Below, one piece after another: positions 53,186 through 64,000 of a DNA stretch of 64,000 nt. The notes below the pieces were generated by a model, which did not search any database, had not been told where the DNA came from, and saw only the letters and a program-made list of their open reading frames with translations. The stretch comes from Istiophorus platypterus (Eukaryota; Chordata; Actinopteri; Istiophoriformes; Istiophoridae): positions 17,423,214-17,487,213 of the forward strand of contig CM029111.1 of NCBI GenBank assembly GCA_016859345.1, in the 5' to 3' direction. The position numbers were made by a program, and so were the translations under genes. Numbering within the stretch: position 1 is the first letter of the stretch; every line of letters begins with the position of its first letter.

Positions 53186-53402
53186 TCTATCCATCCATCC
53201 ATCCATCATCCATCTATCCATCCGCCCATCATCCATCCTCCATCCATCCTCCACCCATCCATCCATCATCCATCCTCCATTCATCCTCCATCCATCCATC
53301 CATCCTCCATCCATCCATCCATCCATCCATCCATCCATCCTCCATCCATCCATCCATCCACCCATCCTCCATCCATCCCTCCATCCATCCCTCCATCCAT
53401 TC
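53186..53402. repeat. (ATCC)n minisatellite
   Basis: About 215 bp of ATCC/TCCATCC units with regular variants. Reading frames through it are artefacts. Confidence 0.96.
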
Positions 53403-56400
53403 CGCTCAGACAGTGACTGGCCCGGGTGCTGTGTCATTCCACATACCTGGAAACCCACCTACATTCTTATGTAAGTGTGAGTCTATCTTTAGCCTGTTTG
53501 CTCACTCGGGAAATATTTACACAGAAGCAGAACTGAGCCTGGGCGAGGACATTAATAAAAAGAATTTAAAAAACATCCTTTCACAGGCCTGAAAGACCTG
53601 AACAGTTAATGAAAGTCCATGATTGAGCGCGCTGTGCTTTTAAAGGCACAGTCCGCCAGTTTTACACTTGAAGTTTAGTTAGGTATGACGTGGCCTGAGA
53701 CGTCCTCTGTGGCCAGAAGGTCTTTATTTTCATTCAGTTGTTCTTTGTATGATGCTTTTGTGTTTTTACGATTTCAACCACATTTATCTACTCTACACTT
53801 TTTATTTTTCATTAACTTGTACCGTCTCCATTACTTGTGTTTTTATATAAATATGGAATTATGTCATAATCTCATCTTTCTGTACTACACTTTGGTCTAT
53901 GAATTAACTGACTTACTTAACTAATTGACTGACAAAAGTATTATGTAAAACTGTGTGATCCAGCATTTTCAGAGTTTGACTCATACTAAAAACTAAAAGT
54001 CAGGACATCTGTGACTGTGCTGCTTCAATTTTGGCCATTATGTTGTTTAATCTACCTCTTCTGAGCCCCCACAATTTTTCTGGAAGTGAAGCACTAAATC
54101 TCTGGATTACCCCTTCAATAAAGGGATGAATAATAATGAAATAAAACAAACAAGCTTGACACTGAGGCAGAGAAAAGAGAGTGGGTCAGAGAGATGTCAG
54201 TGTCTCAAAGTGCATGTATCTATATTTTAAAATTAATGATTAATCAACTTTACACTTTACTACAAAAATCATCATTTTACCTTTATCATTTCATACCTAC
54301 AGGAATTGAAACATGTGACCTCTGAGGTGAATCAAACTGCAACTTTGAGATGTTGTTGCAAATTAAAGTTCAATTAAACAACAGAGTTTTTCCTGAAATT
54401 TAAAACTTACTTTCTCTTATTTTGAAGATTAAATTTTCGGAGCAGTTACTGTCACAGCTAAAAACAAACAGGACTAAAATACACGGCCCATAGACACAGA
54501 TACCAAGGTCAAGCAGTTCACCTTTTACTTAAAGGGAAGTGCAGGGAAGGGCAGTTTAGGGCTTGGCAAATGCTGAGGTCAGCAGATGGGCTGAGGTTGG
54601 TGACAGTTGGAAAAGAACAGCAGGTAAAAAGGAGAAAGAAAAAGGGTGAAGTCCAAAAAACAAGCAGAAGGTCAAAACCAAGTAGGGACAAAAAAAAGGC
54701 TTGAAAGTGACCGTTGGGAATGGCTCAATAGAAAATCTGTAAGAGGAAGTGAGCTGTAATATAGCTGATAGGGGAAAGGGAAACAGGTGAGCCGATCGAC
54801 AAATGGGCGAATGGGCAGATGGGCAGATGGGTGTGGCTGGTAGAAATGAAGTGACTGGAAAAGCAGGAAGCACTAGCGTACTGCAGGACAGCTGGGAGGG
54901 GCCGGGTCTGTGAAGAAAAACACAGTGAATGTGGCGAAATCAGGCAGAGGATGAACGAACGAATGAATGACTGAATGACTGAATGAACGAACTGCGACAG
55001 TTTCCCCACAATTAGTTTGAATTTAATTGAATATGAGAGGCTGTGAGCTGCTCCTCCACCTCCTCTGTGCACTGCGCTGCGGGAGAATAGCCTACATCAA
55101 CAGCACCCTCAGAAATCAGCTGTGTTCAGCGTACATACTGTCTGCTTCTCTTCTGTGTGTGCTCCAGCATGACAGAAGCAACATGAGGAACTAAACCCTT
55201 GTGTTCACAGCAGGAGCTGGTACAGTGTGTTCAGTGCCGTGTAACATGGACTCTGCAAGGATAGATCGTAGAGGGGAAGTTAGAAAATACCCTCCGTCAA
55301 ATCTCAATATCAGCATATAGTTTACAGTAAAGTAAAGTTGTGGCATGTTACCCAAAGTGACTCCGTTACACATTTTGTCCACCAGACGGCACTGGTATGT
55401 TTATCTTTACTACTGTGAAATGTTGTGCTGAGAGCATATATTTGAGATTCGTCAGCAGCCAAAATTTTTGGGGATCTTTATCAGAAATGTTAAAAAAGAA
55501 AATTAACATCAGTTGATATACTGGTATCGGCTTCTCTCTAACTCTCTCAACTGCTGATATTGTGTCAGCCTCGAAAATCCAAATATTAGAATGTATTGCA
55601 GTTGTTTTGGTTTACATTCCTCTAGGATTAAAATGCATTGTGATCAAATATACTTAATACTGAAAGTTACATTTTCAGTATTCATTCTTGGAATAATCTG
55701 TAAATATAAGATAGACACTAAAAAATAACTCACTTTCTCCATGCACCTCAAACATGGAAGGTCATCTGAAAGTGACATTATAGATTTCAGAAAAGTTTTT
55801 CTAAGTAAGTGAGTGTTGATGCAAATGACCTCATTTTAGGTGCATATGTCGGCATGAGACATGAGTCAACACATCTGTGTTCACATGTGAAAAAATGGAT
55901 ACGTAGACTGTTCTGTGCTCATGTGTTTGTGTGTGTGTATATGTGTATATATGGGCACGTGTATGGGGGTGGGTGTGTGTGTGTTATATTTCACAGTTCA
56001 TGGACAGTTGAGGACCTTGACATTTAAAGAGCAGAAGGTAGTGTCCACATGAAGACATGGAGGGCAGGAAACCAACTCGCATGCAAACACAAATGTTCTC
56101 ATGTTGGAAAAACCCTGGAAAAAAAGACAAAAATTTTAAAAAGGCTTTTTTTTTTTTTTTTTACAGTGAAGACATTTTTGTGGGTTCAGGGGGTGGTGGG
56201 ACAGTACAGCTCCTCCTCTACTACGATTGGAGGAAAACATATGGGAGGAATCTGCACCTGGATTTGATTTGGGGCTCGGGGGTCCTCCCTTTTTTGTATT
56301 TTTTTTCAGGGCTCAGGAATCATTTAATGACTGGCAGTAACATCCAGAGGAAACAATAGTAAGACATCCGACGCTAGAGTTTGATCCACATCAGCCCGGG

Positions 56401-57379
56401 ACAGATTACTTGTGCCATTTTTCTGAGCAACTGTAGCCTTATGCGTACAAAATGTCCTTGGCAAAGCCTGTTTCATCTGGTGGGGATTAAAATTTTTATT
56501 TGTTTTTTCGATCATTTGTTTTGTTGCACTAGCTTGGGAGGCCACTTTTTTTGTGCATCATGTGACTCTGTGTGCTTGTTAACCTTTTGATCATCATCAT
56601 CATCATCATCCTCAGATATTTGGAGCGTGGCAGGTATCTGGCTGAGGCGCTGATGTGCCTTAACAATGAGACCATCTGAATGTGACCTTGAGTTGGAAGC
56701 ATGTGGTCGACCTGAGGCTCGGCTCAAACAATTTATTGCCATTTTAATCATCTGGCTCCACGTCCAAGTCCCTCTGTTCATGTGTCACCATTCCAGATAA
56801 ATGTCATTTTACTCGTGTGTCGAACAACAACTGATCCGATGCCAAGCAAAGACCATCTCTATCTCTCCCACTCCTTCCCATTTTGTACCCCCCCCCCACT
56901 TACCTTTTTTCGTCCGCACCTGTCCCACCTGTAGCCCTCTTAAAAAATTCCTTTACATGCCTTTAAAGGCAGAATTACGGTCAGATTCTCAGTTAAATGA
57001 AACCAAATTGCTTCAACTTGTTGATGTATCTTGACACTTTTATTACAAAATAGTTTACTGTCATAATTGAATGAACACGTGAAGGGTTGACTGCATTTCA
57101 GATCTTTTTTTCACTCTTTTACTCCTAAGGAAACTGGCGTTGGGGAGAGAAGAATGCAGCAGTCGTTTTGTTGTGTTGCAATTGGGATTCATTGCCTTTT
57201 TTGGTGCAGTGATGACAATGTGGTTTCATGTGTGAATAAACAGTGTCCAGAAAGAGCTTTTAAAGAACAAACAGTTTGCCTGAGAGGAATTTCTCTGACC
57301 TACTCTCTTTCTCTATCCACCTTTTTTCTGTCTCCATTTGTTAACCACTTTAACCACTCCTCATTTATATAAACAGATT
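53403..57379. other. intergenic stretch, no gene supported
   Basis: AT-rich sequence with a GT-rich patch at 55925-55985 and an (ATC)n at 56584-56612. Nothing coding-like was recognised on either strand. Confidence 0.6.
54955..54993. repeat. (GAAT/GAAC/GACT)n tetranucleotide repeat
   Basis: GAAN/GACT tetramers in tandem. Confidence 0.85.
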
Positions 57380-57556
57380 ATTAACAGAGTTTTGTCCATA
57401 ATGTTTGCAGATGACACAGTCTCATTTCTTTCATATTCTAAGTTCCAGTTATTTATTAAAGAAGCTAACTCCAGATTATCTGCTTATGAAGAATGTCATA
57501 AAGCAAACAAACTGTCTCTGCATAAAAAATCTCTATCTCTAGGGTTTTAGATGATA
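57380..57556 (+). mobile_element. older non-LTR LINE, reverse-transcriptase fragment (left part)
   Basis: It encodes SIMFADDTVSFLSYSKFQLF and then LSAYEECHKANKLSLHKKSL. The FADD box at 57404-57415 is the reverse-transcriptase catalytic motif, and the following residues fit the palm/thumb junction of LINE polymerases. It is interrupted by the L2 fragment and seems to resume at 58799. Confidence 0.7.
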
Positions 57557-57559
57557 TTA

Positions 57560-58798
57560 GGATGAATTTGGATGCTGGCTGTTGTGCTGCACCGGTACTA
57601 TTAGCCAATTCTGCTGTATTCAATCCAGTTGATAATGGCATATTAATTGATAAACTAGAAAACTGGATAGGTCTGATTTGGATCACGTCAGCCTGGTTTA
57701 AGTCTTAGCTTAGTGTTAGAACATTCTCTCCTCCAGTTGCTATTGTCTATCTACATGCTACCACTGGGTCAAGTTATCCGCAACTCCATATTTCTTCCAA
57801 TTTTTATGCAGACGATACACGAATCTACTTATCCATAAGTCCTTCAGACTTCAGTCACATGCTGTCTCTTAGGGATGAAATGAAACATTATGTGCCAGGC
57901 GAAAACAATCTTGAAAACACAATGTCCTGGATGTCCAGTACTTTCTTAACGCTGAACAATTAAAACCTGAAGTGATGGTGTTTGGACCAAAAGCACACAT
58001 GGATTGAGTAAACCAGATCTTAGTTCCCCAGGATTTGCAGTGTGTCCAAGAGGCCAGAAATCTGGGAGTAACCTTTGATTATGACCTAAATTTTTGTAAA
58101 CATTTTAGCAAATTCATTTAATCAGCCACTGCTCAAATCAGGAATATCACTGCAATTAGAAAATATCTTTCATTCAGTGATGTGCAAACGTTCATTCTTC
58201 AGCCATCTGGATTACTGTAACTCATTTTTTGAAATGAAATCTGTCAGTCGCCTCCAGTTTGAAAGAACTTACCACAGCTTGGGGTCTTAACAGAAGTAGG
58301 AAATATGTGCACATTTCCTCCATTCTCTCCCCATTTAACCGGTTACCCGTGGCGTTCAGAGAGGACCTTAAAATTTTACTGCTTGTTTTTAAAACACTAA
58401 GCGGCTCTGCCCAATCGTACGTCGACTTTCCCGCCCCATTACCCCCCTGTGCGTACTCTTAGATCCGCAGACCAGCTGTTGCTCCTGGCCCCCGGGGCAA
58501 GAGGGTAGTGGGGCATTTGCTGTGAGGACTCCCCAGAAAAGGGAGTAACCTTCCCTTGGGAGTCAGTGTCCTCTTTTAAAACTCTTAAAAATGCAGTGCT
58601 ATAATATGGTTTTTAATTAGAGTTTTCCTTTTTGTTTGATGCCTAAGATTTTTCATACTTTTATCTTTGTTTCTATTTCTCAGTCACATTGAAACAATTC
58701 TGTTCTGTGATTGCACTGTGTATTTTTATGTTTTCGTGTTTGATAAGCACTTTGTGAACTTGTTTTTATAAAGTGCAATATAAATCATGTTTTATTAT
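57560..58798 (+). mobile_element. degenerate L2-type LINE fragment
   Basis: Frames broken by stops and shifts encode VDNGILIDKLENWIGL, the catalytic YADDTRIYLSIS (YADD at 57805-57816), MSWMSSTFLTLN, RNLGVTFDYDLNFCKHF and LLLVFKTLSGSAQSY, in the order of L2/CR1 polymerases. The 3' end 'taagcactttgtgaactt' to 'gtgcaatataaat' followed by an ATT-rich tail is the typical L2 end. It is 5' truncated. Confidence 0.85.
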
Positions 58799-59660
58799 TA
58801 CATTCTGACCAAACTACATAATAAAACTCAATTACTCTTAGTGGCAAAAAGAACTTTTGTAAAAAGTCATCAAAGACCTTGAGAATAGTGAATGGCTCAA
58901 GTCCAAGCAGCTAAATTCCTTGGACCAATAATCAAGGAGAAACTTGAGCTGGAAAGAGTATGCTGATTATGTCAGTGAAAAAAAAAGAGAAATCAGTTTA
59001 TGTTGTAGAAAAACACTGCCTTCACACCATTTGTTATTCTCCAATCTAGCCTTACTTCTCATATTGCATTATGGTCTGGGAAAGTACATTTTACACAACT
59101 GTTGCCAAAATCCCTCTTTTGCAAAATTGTTTAGTCACAAGTATTTGCTCCTTATTGGCATTGGTGGTGATTCTTCTGCTCCATTTAATACTAGGAGTCA
59201 CCCTTGTCTTCCCATGAATTGATTTCATCATCTGCTGATGGTCTCGATGACACAGAGGTCAAAGGTCACGCAGCAATGGGTACTGTATGGTACTGAGCAA
59301 AGAGCAATAAATTTAGTAACCACAGAAGGGAGGGGTTGCAGTGTAAATGTTCAAAGAGATAAGAAACACAAACATAGGAAGGTTCCATAATTAAAAGGTG
59401 AAACTTCGCCTGGCACGTAATGTTTCATTTCATCCCTAAAGGTCAGGCTGTACTCTCTCAACAGCAGTGAGCAATCTTTACGTTTTCATAGATTAATATA
59501 ACTACGGAATAATAGTATCAAAATTCTGCATTACACAGCTCTTCAGTTGCAGGAAACTCGGCCTCTTACATCATATGATATTGAATTTTTCCAGACATAT
59601 ACTTTTATATATAAGATACAATTTGAGGAGGGAAGTCTTCCAGATCATCTCAGTTATAAG
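58799..59660 (+). mobile_element. older LINE, right part (resumes after L2 insertion)
   Basis: It encodes AAKFLGPIIKEKLSWKEYAD, then PSHHLLFSNLALLLILHYGL, then SAPFNTRSHPCLP and later SLRFHRLI and FIYKIQFEEGSLPDHL. This is the order seen after the polymerase core in several LINEs. It is damaged by stops and indels. One arm of a 35-bp inverted repeat (59405-59439) lies inside it. Confidence 0.6.
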
Positions 59661-60662
59661 TAAGCCAGAGCCTGTCTGAAATTTTTTTTCTTTCCCACCA
59701 CATTCGTTTTCATCGCTACTTATGTGCTACTTTGATTTTGACCTGTGCAAATAAATTCATGCTCAAACTCAATTAAGAAAGGCTCCCTCCTGGTAAGTAA
59801 TGCAGTGCAATGCAGTAGTTAACGTTAGTTATGACTGCGTTCGACAGGTCAAAACGTCTGCTGTGAAAAAAAAAAGTCCTTTTTTTTCTATTCACATACA
59901 GACTTTTTCAGGGTGAACATTTTTTAAAATACCAATAAATAGCTCCCCTTTTACAACTTAGAGCAAAATTAATTAAGGACTAAAGTGCAAGATAACAGAT
60001 CTAAATCTCATATCATATCCAATAATATATAAATCTGATAATCCACTCTTTACTCTTGCTAACAGTGGAGAGAGCCAGGAATTTACTGAAGGATGCAACT
60101 AGTGTTAAATGGATTATGAAAATGAACTAAGCATGTGTGTGTCTCCCAGGGCTGTTTTACAGAATAACTTCTCGTCTGACATGGCGTTAAATCCCAGCAT
60201 TCAGTCATTTAGGACCAACAGTCCGAAGCATAAATGAGCCTTGAAAATGACATGTTGTATTTAAAGTCACGAAAATGGACCAGCACAGTCATTTCTCTCG
60301 GTAATCAGCATAAATGTGAACAGTACATTTGTCCTGGAACAGGTATCACAGTAAAAATCCTTGAAATGATTGTGATTTTATGAAGGAAATAACTTTAAAA
60401 TCCCTTTTGTACATGAATTCAATGATTTTAAATATAGCTTGTTTTTATTTTTTCTTGGGATATTATTTGATTTGATTAGAATTGTTTGTTTTATTTTTCT
60501 TTATTCCATATGTGCTGTATATTTTACTGCCGTTATGTCCTTGTGCTGTTAATTCAATAATAATATTGAGGTTGAAGTCTTTGACCTGTAATAACCATGC
60601 ACCAGTTTAAGCTTGTAAGTGATATTTGGAAAATCAAATCTCTGAATTAATTCCGGGTCATT
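59661..60662. other. intergenic stretch, nothing recognised
   Basis: AT-rich, with no coding frame and no repeat family identified. Confidence 0.5.
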
Positions 60663-60667
60663 TTAGC

Positions 60668-61035
60668 AGGGTGGAGGAAGCACTAAGATCCCTGAAGTAA
60701 AAGTACACAAGCATTATCAGTAAAATGTACTTAAAGTATCAGAGTAAAAGTACCTAACACCCCTGCAAGAGTTATACTAATATACTTTATATCATTACTG
60801 ATATTCTAATGTGTAACTAACATTTTTTCCGCTGTAGCTGGTCAAGGTCGTGATAATTTCAAGTATCTTTCCACAAACTGTTTGGTAGTTTACTATACGA
60901 GTGCATTATGTTTTATACACTTGTCATAAATTTTGTATTTTAAATCTTAATTTGCAAAGTGACAAGTAATTATACCTGTTATCAATACCTGTGGCAGAGT
61001 CAAAAGTTTACTTCCCTCTGAAAAGTAACAGCTTG
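60668..61035. mobile_element. repeat D copy
   Basis: It starts 'cagggtggaggaagcactaa', then 'aagtaaaagtacacaagcat' and 'tatcagtaaaatgtacttaa'. It is the same family as 39065-39706 with degraded ends. Confidence 0.65.
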
Positions 61036-61171
61036 AAGAGAAAATTCTGAAGTACCTGAAATTTGCACTAATGCATTTTAGCTGCATTCTAATGTATCTA
61101 TTCTTTATTTGAGTTTGTAAAGCACCGTGAGCTGCATTTTGTGTGTCAAAGGTGCTGTACATGCAGTCATA

Positions 61172-61213
61172 CAGTTCTTCTTCTTCATCTTCTTCCTCTT
61201 CTTCTTCTTCTTT
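61172..61213. repeat. (CTT)n microsatellite
   Basis: CTT triplets with CTC variants. Confidence 0.85.
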
Positions 61214-61899
61214 TTATTATCAAGATTAATGTTATGATTGGTCATATATTCACCTTTTTAATGATAGAAACATAAAACCTTGTTCATCGCTCACTATTTA
61301 ATGGTATTTTGTGTAGAGACAGAATGCTTCTATTTGAGTTATTTATGAAATTACCCATTTCCCAGACTCAGATAAAGCTCTGGTCTGTAGTCTGAAAAGC
61401 ATGTCTGACAGAGACGGTGGAGGAAGAAATGAAGAAACACTTGGGGAGCGATCCACAAAGGTGAGCTTGGGAGGTGGACAATGGATACACTGGGCCAAAT
61501 GTGTAAGTGGAACAAAGGTAAGAGCATCTCCGGGATTGGACAGGAACTGTCTGTAGGACAAAGGTGAGATAAACCAAAGAGCTCAGCAGCCAAGTGGGCG
61601 AGATAAACAGATCGATACTGCGAGTTCAGCCAGTTCCCAGTATTGAACTGTGCCTACTGACCCAAAAAAACTCAAGCGTTTTCCGACCTCTCACACTATG
61701 TACATCACAACTCGCTGGATCCATGCACAAGGGCCGGCCCAGTTTGCACAGGCAGACATAAACAAACAGCGCGTCGTGTTTTGACGTGATATGTATGTAG
61801 TCGTTCTCTGTAGGTGAAACGTCAAAGCCGGCAACCTCAGCTGTGAAGCTTTGAAGGAATAGTCCGGAACTTTCAGCTCCAGGCATCGGCAAACGTTGG

Positions 61900-62225
61900 T
61901 CAGTATACTACTTTGGTCATGACTGAAATATCCCAACAGCTGCTCAGTGGAATGACATCTTTTTTTTCTTTTTTTTTTTTTTTTACAGACATTACAAGAG
62001 GATGGAATTTAACAACATTGTTGATCCTCTGACTTTTCATCTGTCGAGAACCTTCTGTCATTTTGTTGAAAACTTTGGTTTATGACCAAATACTTTCCAG
62101 ACTAATGACTTTCCCATGGACAAAAAATGGCTAAACATTATAAATGCTAAGCATCAGCATGTTAACATTGTCATTTTGAGCATGTTATCATACTAGCGGC
62201 ATAGCACTAGATGGGAGACATTTGT
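61900..62225 (+). repeat. interspersed repeat A, copy 4
   Basis: 'ttggtcatgactgaaatatc', 'gacttttcatctgtcg', 'cagcatgttaacattgtcat' and 'gagcatgttatcatactagc' follow the family order; a poly-T is inserted at 61959. Confidence 0.8.
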
Positions 62226-62344
62226 TCAGTCTGTCTTGTAACTGATCCAAGTCCCAGATGCTAAATTGCAACAATTTACAACCTTTTATTTTGAGGCTCC
62301 AGCTCATCGTTGCTCAGAAAACACTGACACATAATATCTTACGT

Positions 62345-62800
62345 CTCACAAGTGGTTCACAATTTTCCTTTGAAATGGAAATGGATCGGTACAAAATGTG
62401 GTCCAGACATTCATGGTTCCCAGAGGATGAATCTCGGCTACTGCGGTGATCCCCTAATTGTTACTGTAACACAACCATGAAGGTGATATTTGTGGTTTTG
62501 AGGAAAATGTTTAATTTGTCCAGTAATTTACAACCAAGTACCTGCAGAGCTACATTCCCATCAACCTCAACCGTACTCTGTGTTAAGTGTTGATTAACTT
62601 AATTAGCTTCACATGCTAGCATGTCCAAACCGAGATGGTGAATGTGGCTAAACATTACACCTGCTGAACATCGGCATGTTGGGATTGTCACTGTTAGAGT
62701 GTTAGCATGCTGACTTTAGTATTTAGCTCAAAGCACCACTGGACCAAATACAGCTTCACCGAGATGCTAGCATTGCTGCAGACTCTTAATCTTACAACTG
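62345..62800 (+). repeat. interspersed repeat A, copy 5 (longest)
   Basis: It includes 'tggtccagacattcatggtt', 'acaaccaagtacctgcagag', 'gtgaatgtggctaaacatta', 'gttagcatgctgactttagt', 'tttagctcaaagcaccactg' and 'gctgcagactcttaatct'. It serves as the in-window reference for this family. Confidence 0.85.
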
Positions 62801-64000
62801 GGGCGAAATTATAATCCTCACACGGTCCCACAAATATACCCCAGTCAGAGTGCATCAGTAGGTTTGTAACTCCTTACTGTCTCAAAAAGCCCCTTTAGAT
62901 TTGCTGGTTTAGGCCTTTTAGCTGTTCCAGAGTCCAGGTTTAAGTCTACGGGTGAATGATCTTTTGCTGCACTGGCTCTTTTGGCTTTCAGAACGGTCTT
63001 TCAGTTTGTATCCGGTCTGCTGACTCTGCCTCAGCTTCTAAAAATGTCTTAAAACTCATTTTTATAGACTATGACTACAAGACTTATACTATTTTCACCT
63101 TGTGGATCATTTCATATTTTACTGACTTTTATGCTGTTGTTTCTTTTTATTTGTGTGGCATTTTTTGTTTATATTTGTAACTATCTTTTTATGCTGTCTC
63201 CTTGCAATGGATAACACTTTGTACCCTGAGAAAGGGGCTATTGAAATATACATACATATTATTGCTATTGTTGTGTGCATGTGTATATGCATGCTTGTGT
63301 GTGTGCATGTGTTTGTCAATGTGCATGCATTTGCATGTGTGTGTGTGTCAGAGGGAAATCTGGTCTCAGAGAGCATATGAAAGAGAATAAAAAAGTCTGA
63401 CATCAGCAAAAAAGGAAATACAGAATGACGTACAATGCAAGGGAGGAATTTTATCTGTGTGTGTGTGTGTGTTACTTGACCAAGACAGTGTGTGCTGTGA
63501 CATAGTGGACTCTGCAATCAAGTAGGTTTTATGGTCCAAAAGTTTGCCTGGCCGCGATTTAAAAAAACAAAAAACAAACTGCCACTATGAAGATGTTTTT
63601 CTCAGGGCACTAGAATGACTGAGCTCCTGTCATGTGAAGAGAGAAGCTTATGAAAGCAGAAAGAGATCATCAAGGACACACTGTTTTTGCTCTCAGCACG
63701 CATCCCTGACACCCAAAATCTCCCGCTGCCCCCCCTCGAAAAAGAAAACCTGTTTCTCATTCTGTAGTTCCATACCCCCCCCCCCAACACTAATTTTCCC
63801 CCCTTCCATGTCTTTGTTTTTCTCATCCCGCTGTCATCTGGGTTAGCCTCTGAGGTCTGGGGTGTAGCAACAAAACAGTGTGCTTGTGTGTGTGTGTGTG
63901 TGAGTGTCCAACTGTTTATTGTCTTACTGAGCCCTGTGAACAGACAGAGGCACCCATTGGGAAAGCAGCTTGACTGTTGTGTGGTGAGGGTCCACATAAA
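62801..64000. other. right edge of window, no gene supported
   Basis: It holds GT-rich patches at 63290-63350, 63455-63472 and 63880-63905, and a C-run near 63775. No exon recognised. Confidence 0.55.

Noticed and set aside
53183..53474. Frames rich in HPSIHPS or DGWMDGW
   Set aside because: Translation of the (ATCC)n repeat.
1..64000. tRNA, rRNA, CRISPR arrays, operons, ribosome binding sites
   Set aside because: Looked for cloverleaf B-box-like sequence and regular spaced repeats; none seen. The DNA is eukaryotic, so bacterial features are not expected.

Overview
This is nuclear DNA from a vertebrate, almost certainly a ray-finned (teleost) fish. It has split genes with GT-AG introns, many (CA)n/(GT)n, (ATCC)n and poly-C/poly-G tracts, and interspersed repeats of kinds I associate with teleost genomes (L2- and RTE-like LINE fragments, TIR-bearing DNA elements). 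The species cannot be determined. I see no prokaryotic features, CRISPR array, rRNA or tRNA.

Two protein-coding genes are well supported and point at each other. On the + strand the last four coding exons of spryd3 (SPRY domain-containing protein 3) lie at 7696-19359. The earlier exons are presumably left of the window, so 1-7695 is read as intron. On the - strand a complete lima1 (EPLIN) gene has ten coding exons between 45555 (ATG) and 24558 (TAA). All splice phases agree and the product is 737 residues. Candidate 5' noncoding exons lie at 47545 and possibly 52100. The 3' ends of the two genes are about 3.3 kb apart, and a 1.1 kb TIR-bearing element (20917-22038) lies between them.

The rest is introns and intergenic DNA rich in repeats. 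I recognise several recurring families from copies inside the window. Repeat A is the 'gttagcatgctgac' family at about 2.0, 7.1, 23.1 and 62 kb. Repeat B is the 'ggctcttttagctgctaaatgc' family at 30, 31.2, 38.1 and 48.8 kb. Repeat C is the 'gattattttcattattgattcat' family at about 10.6, 21.3, 43.9, 50.1 and 51.3 kb, with weaker copies elsewhere. Repeat D has CAGTGGTGGAA ends and lies at 39.1-39.7, 52.3-52.9 and 60.7 kb. An RTE-type LINE 3' fragment (30224-30861) carries a perfect 17-bp target-site duplication. An L2-type LINE (about 57560-58798) is inserted in an older LINE. From about 52.3 kb to the right edge no gene is supported.

I found no clearly new biological system. The best leads are a GC-AG intron in lima1, a recent 48-bp in-frame tandem duplication in its last exon, an unexplained 35-bp inverted repeat spanning the nested LINEs, and a CpG-rich block at 51.7-52.3 kb with splice donors on both strands.
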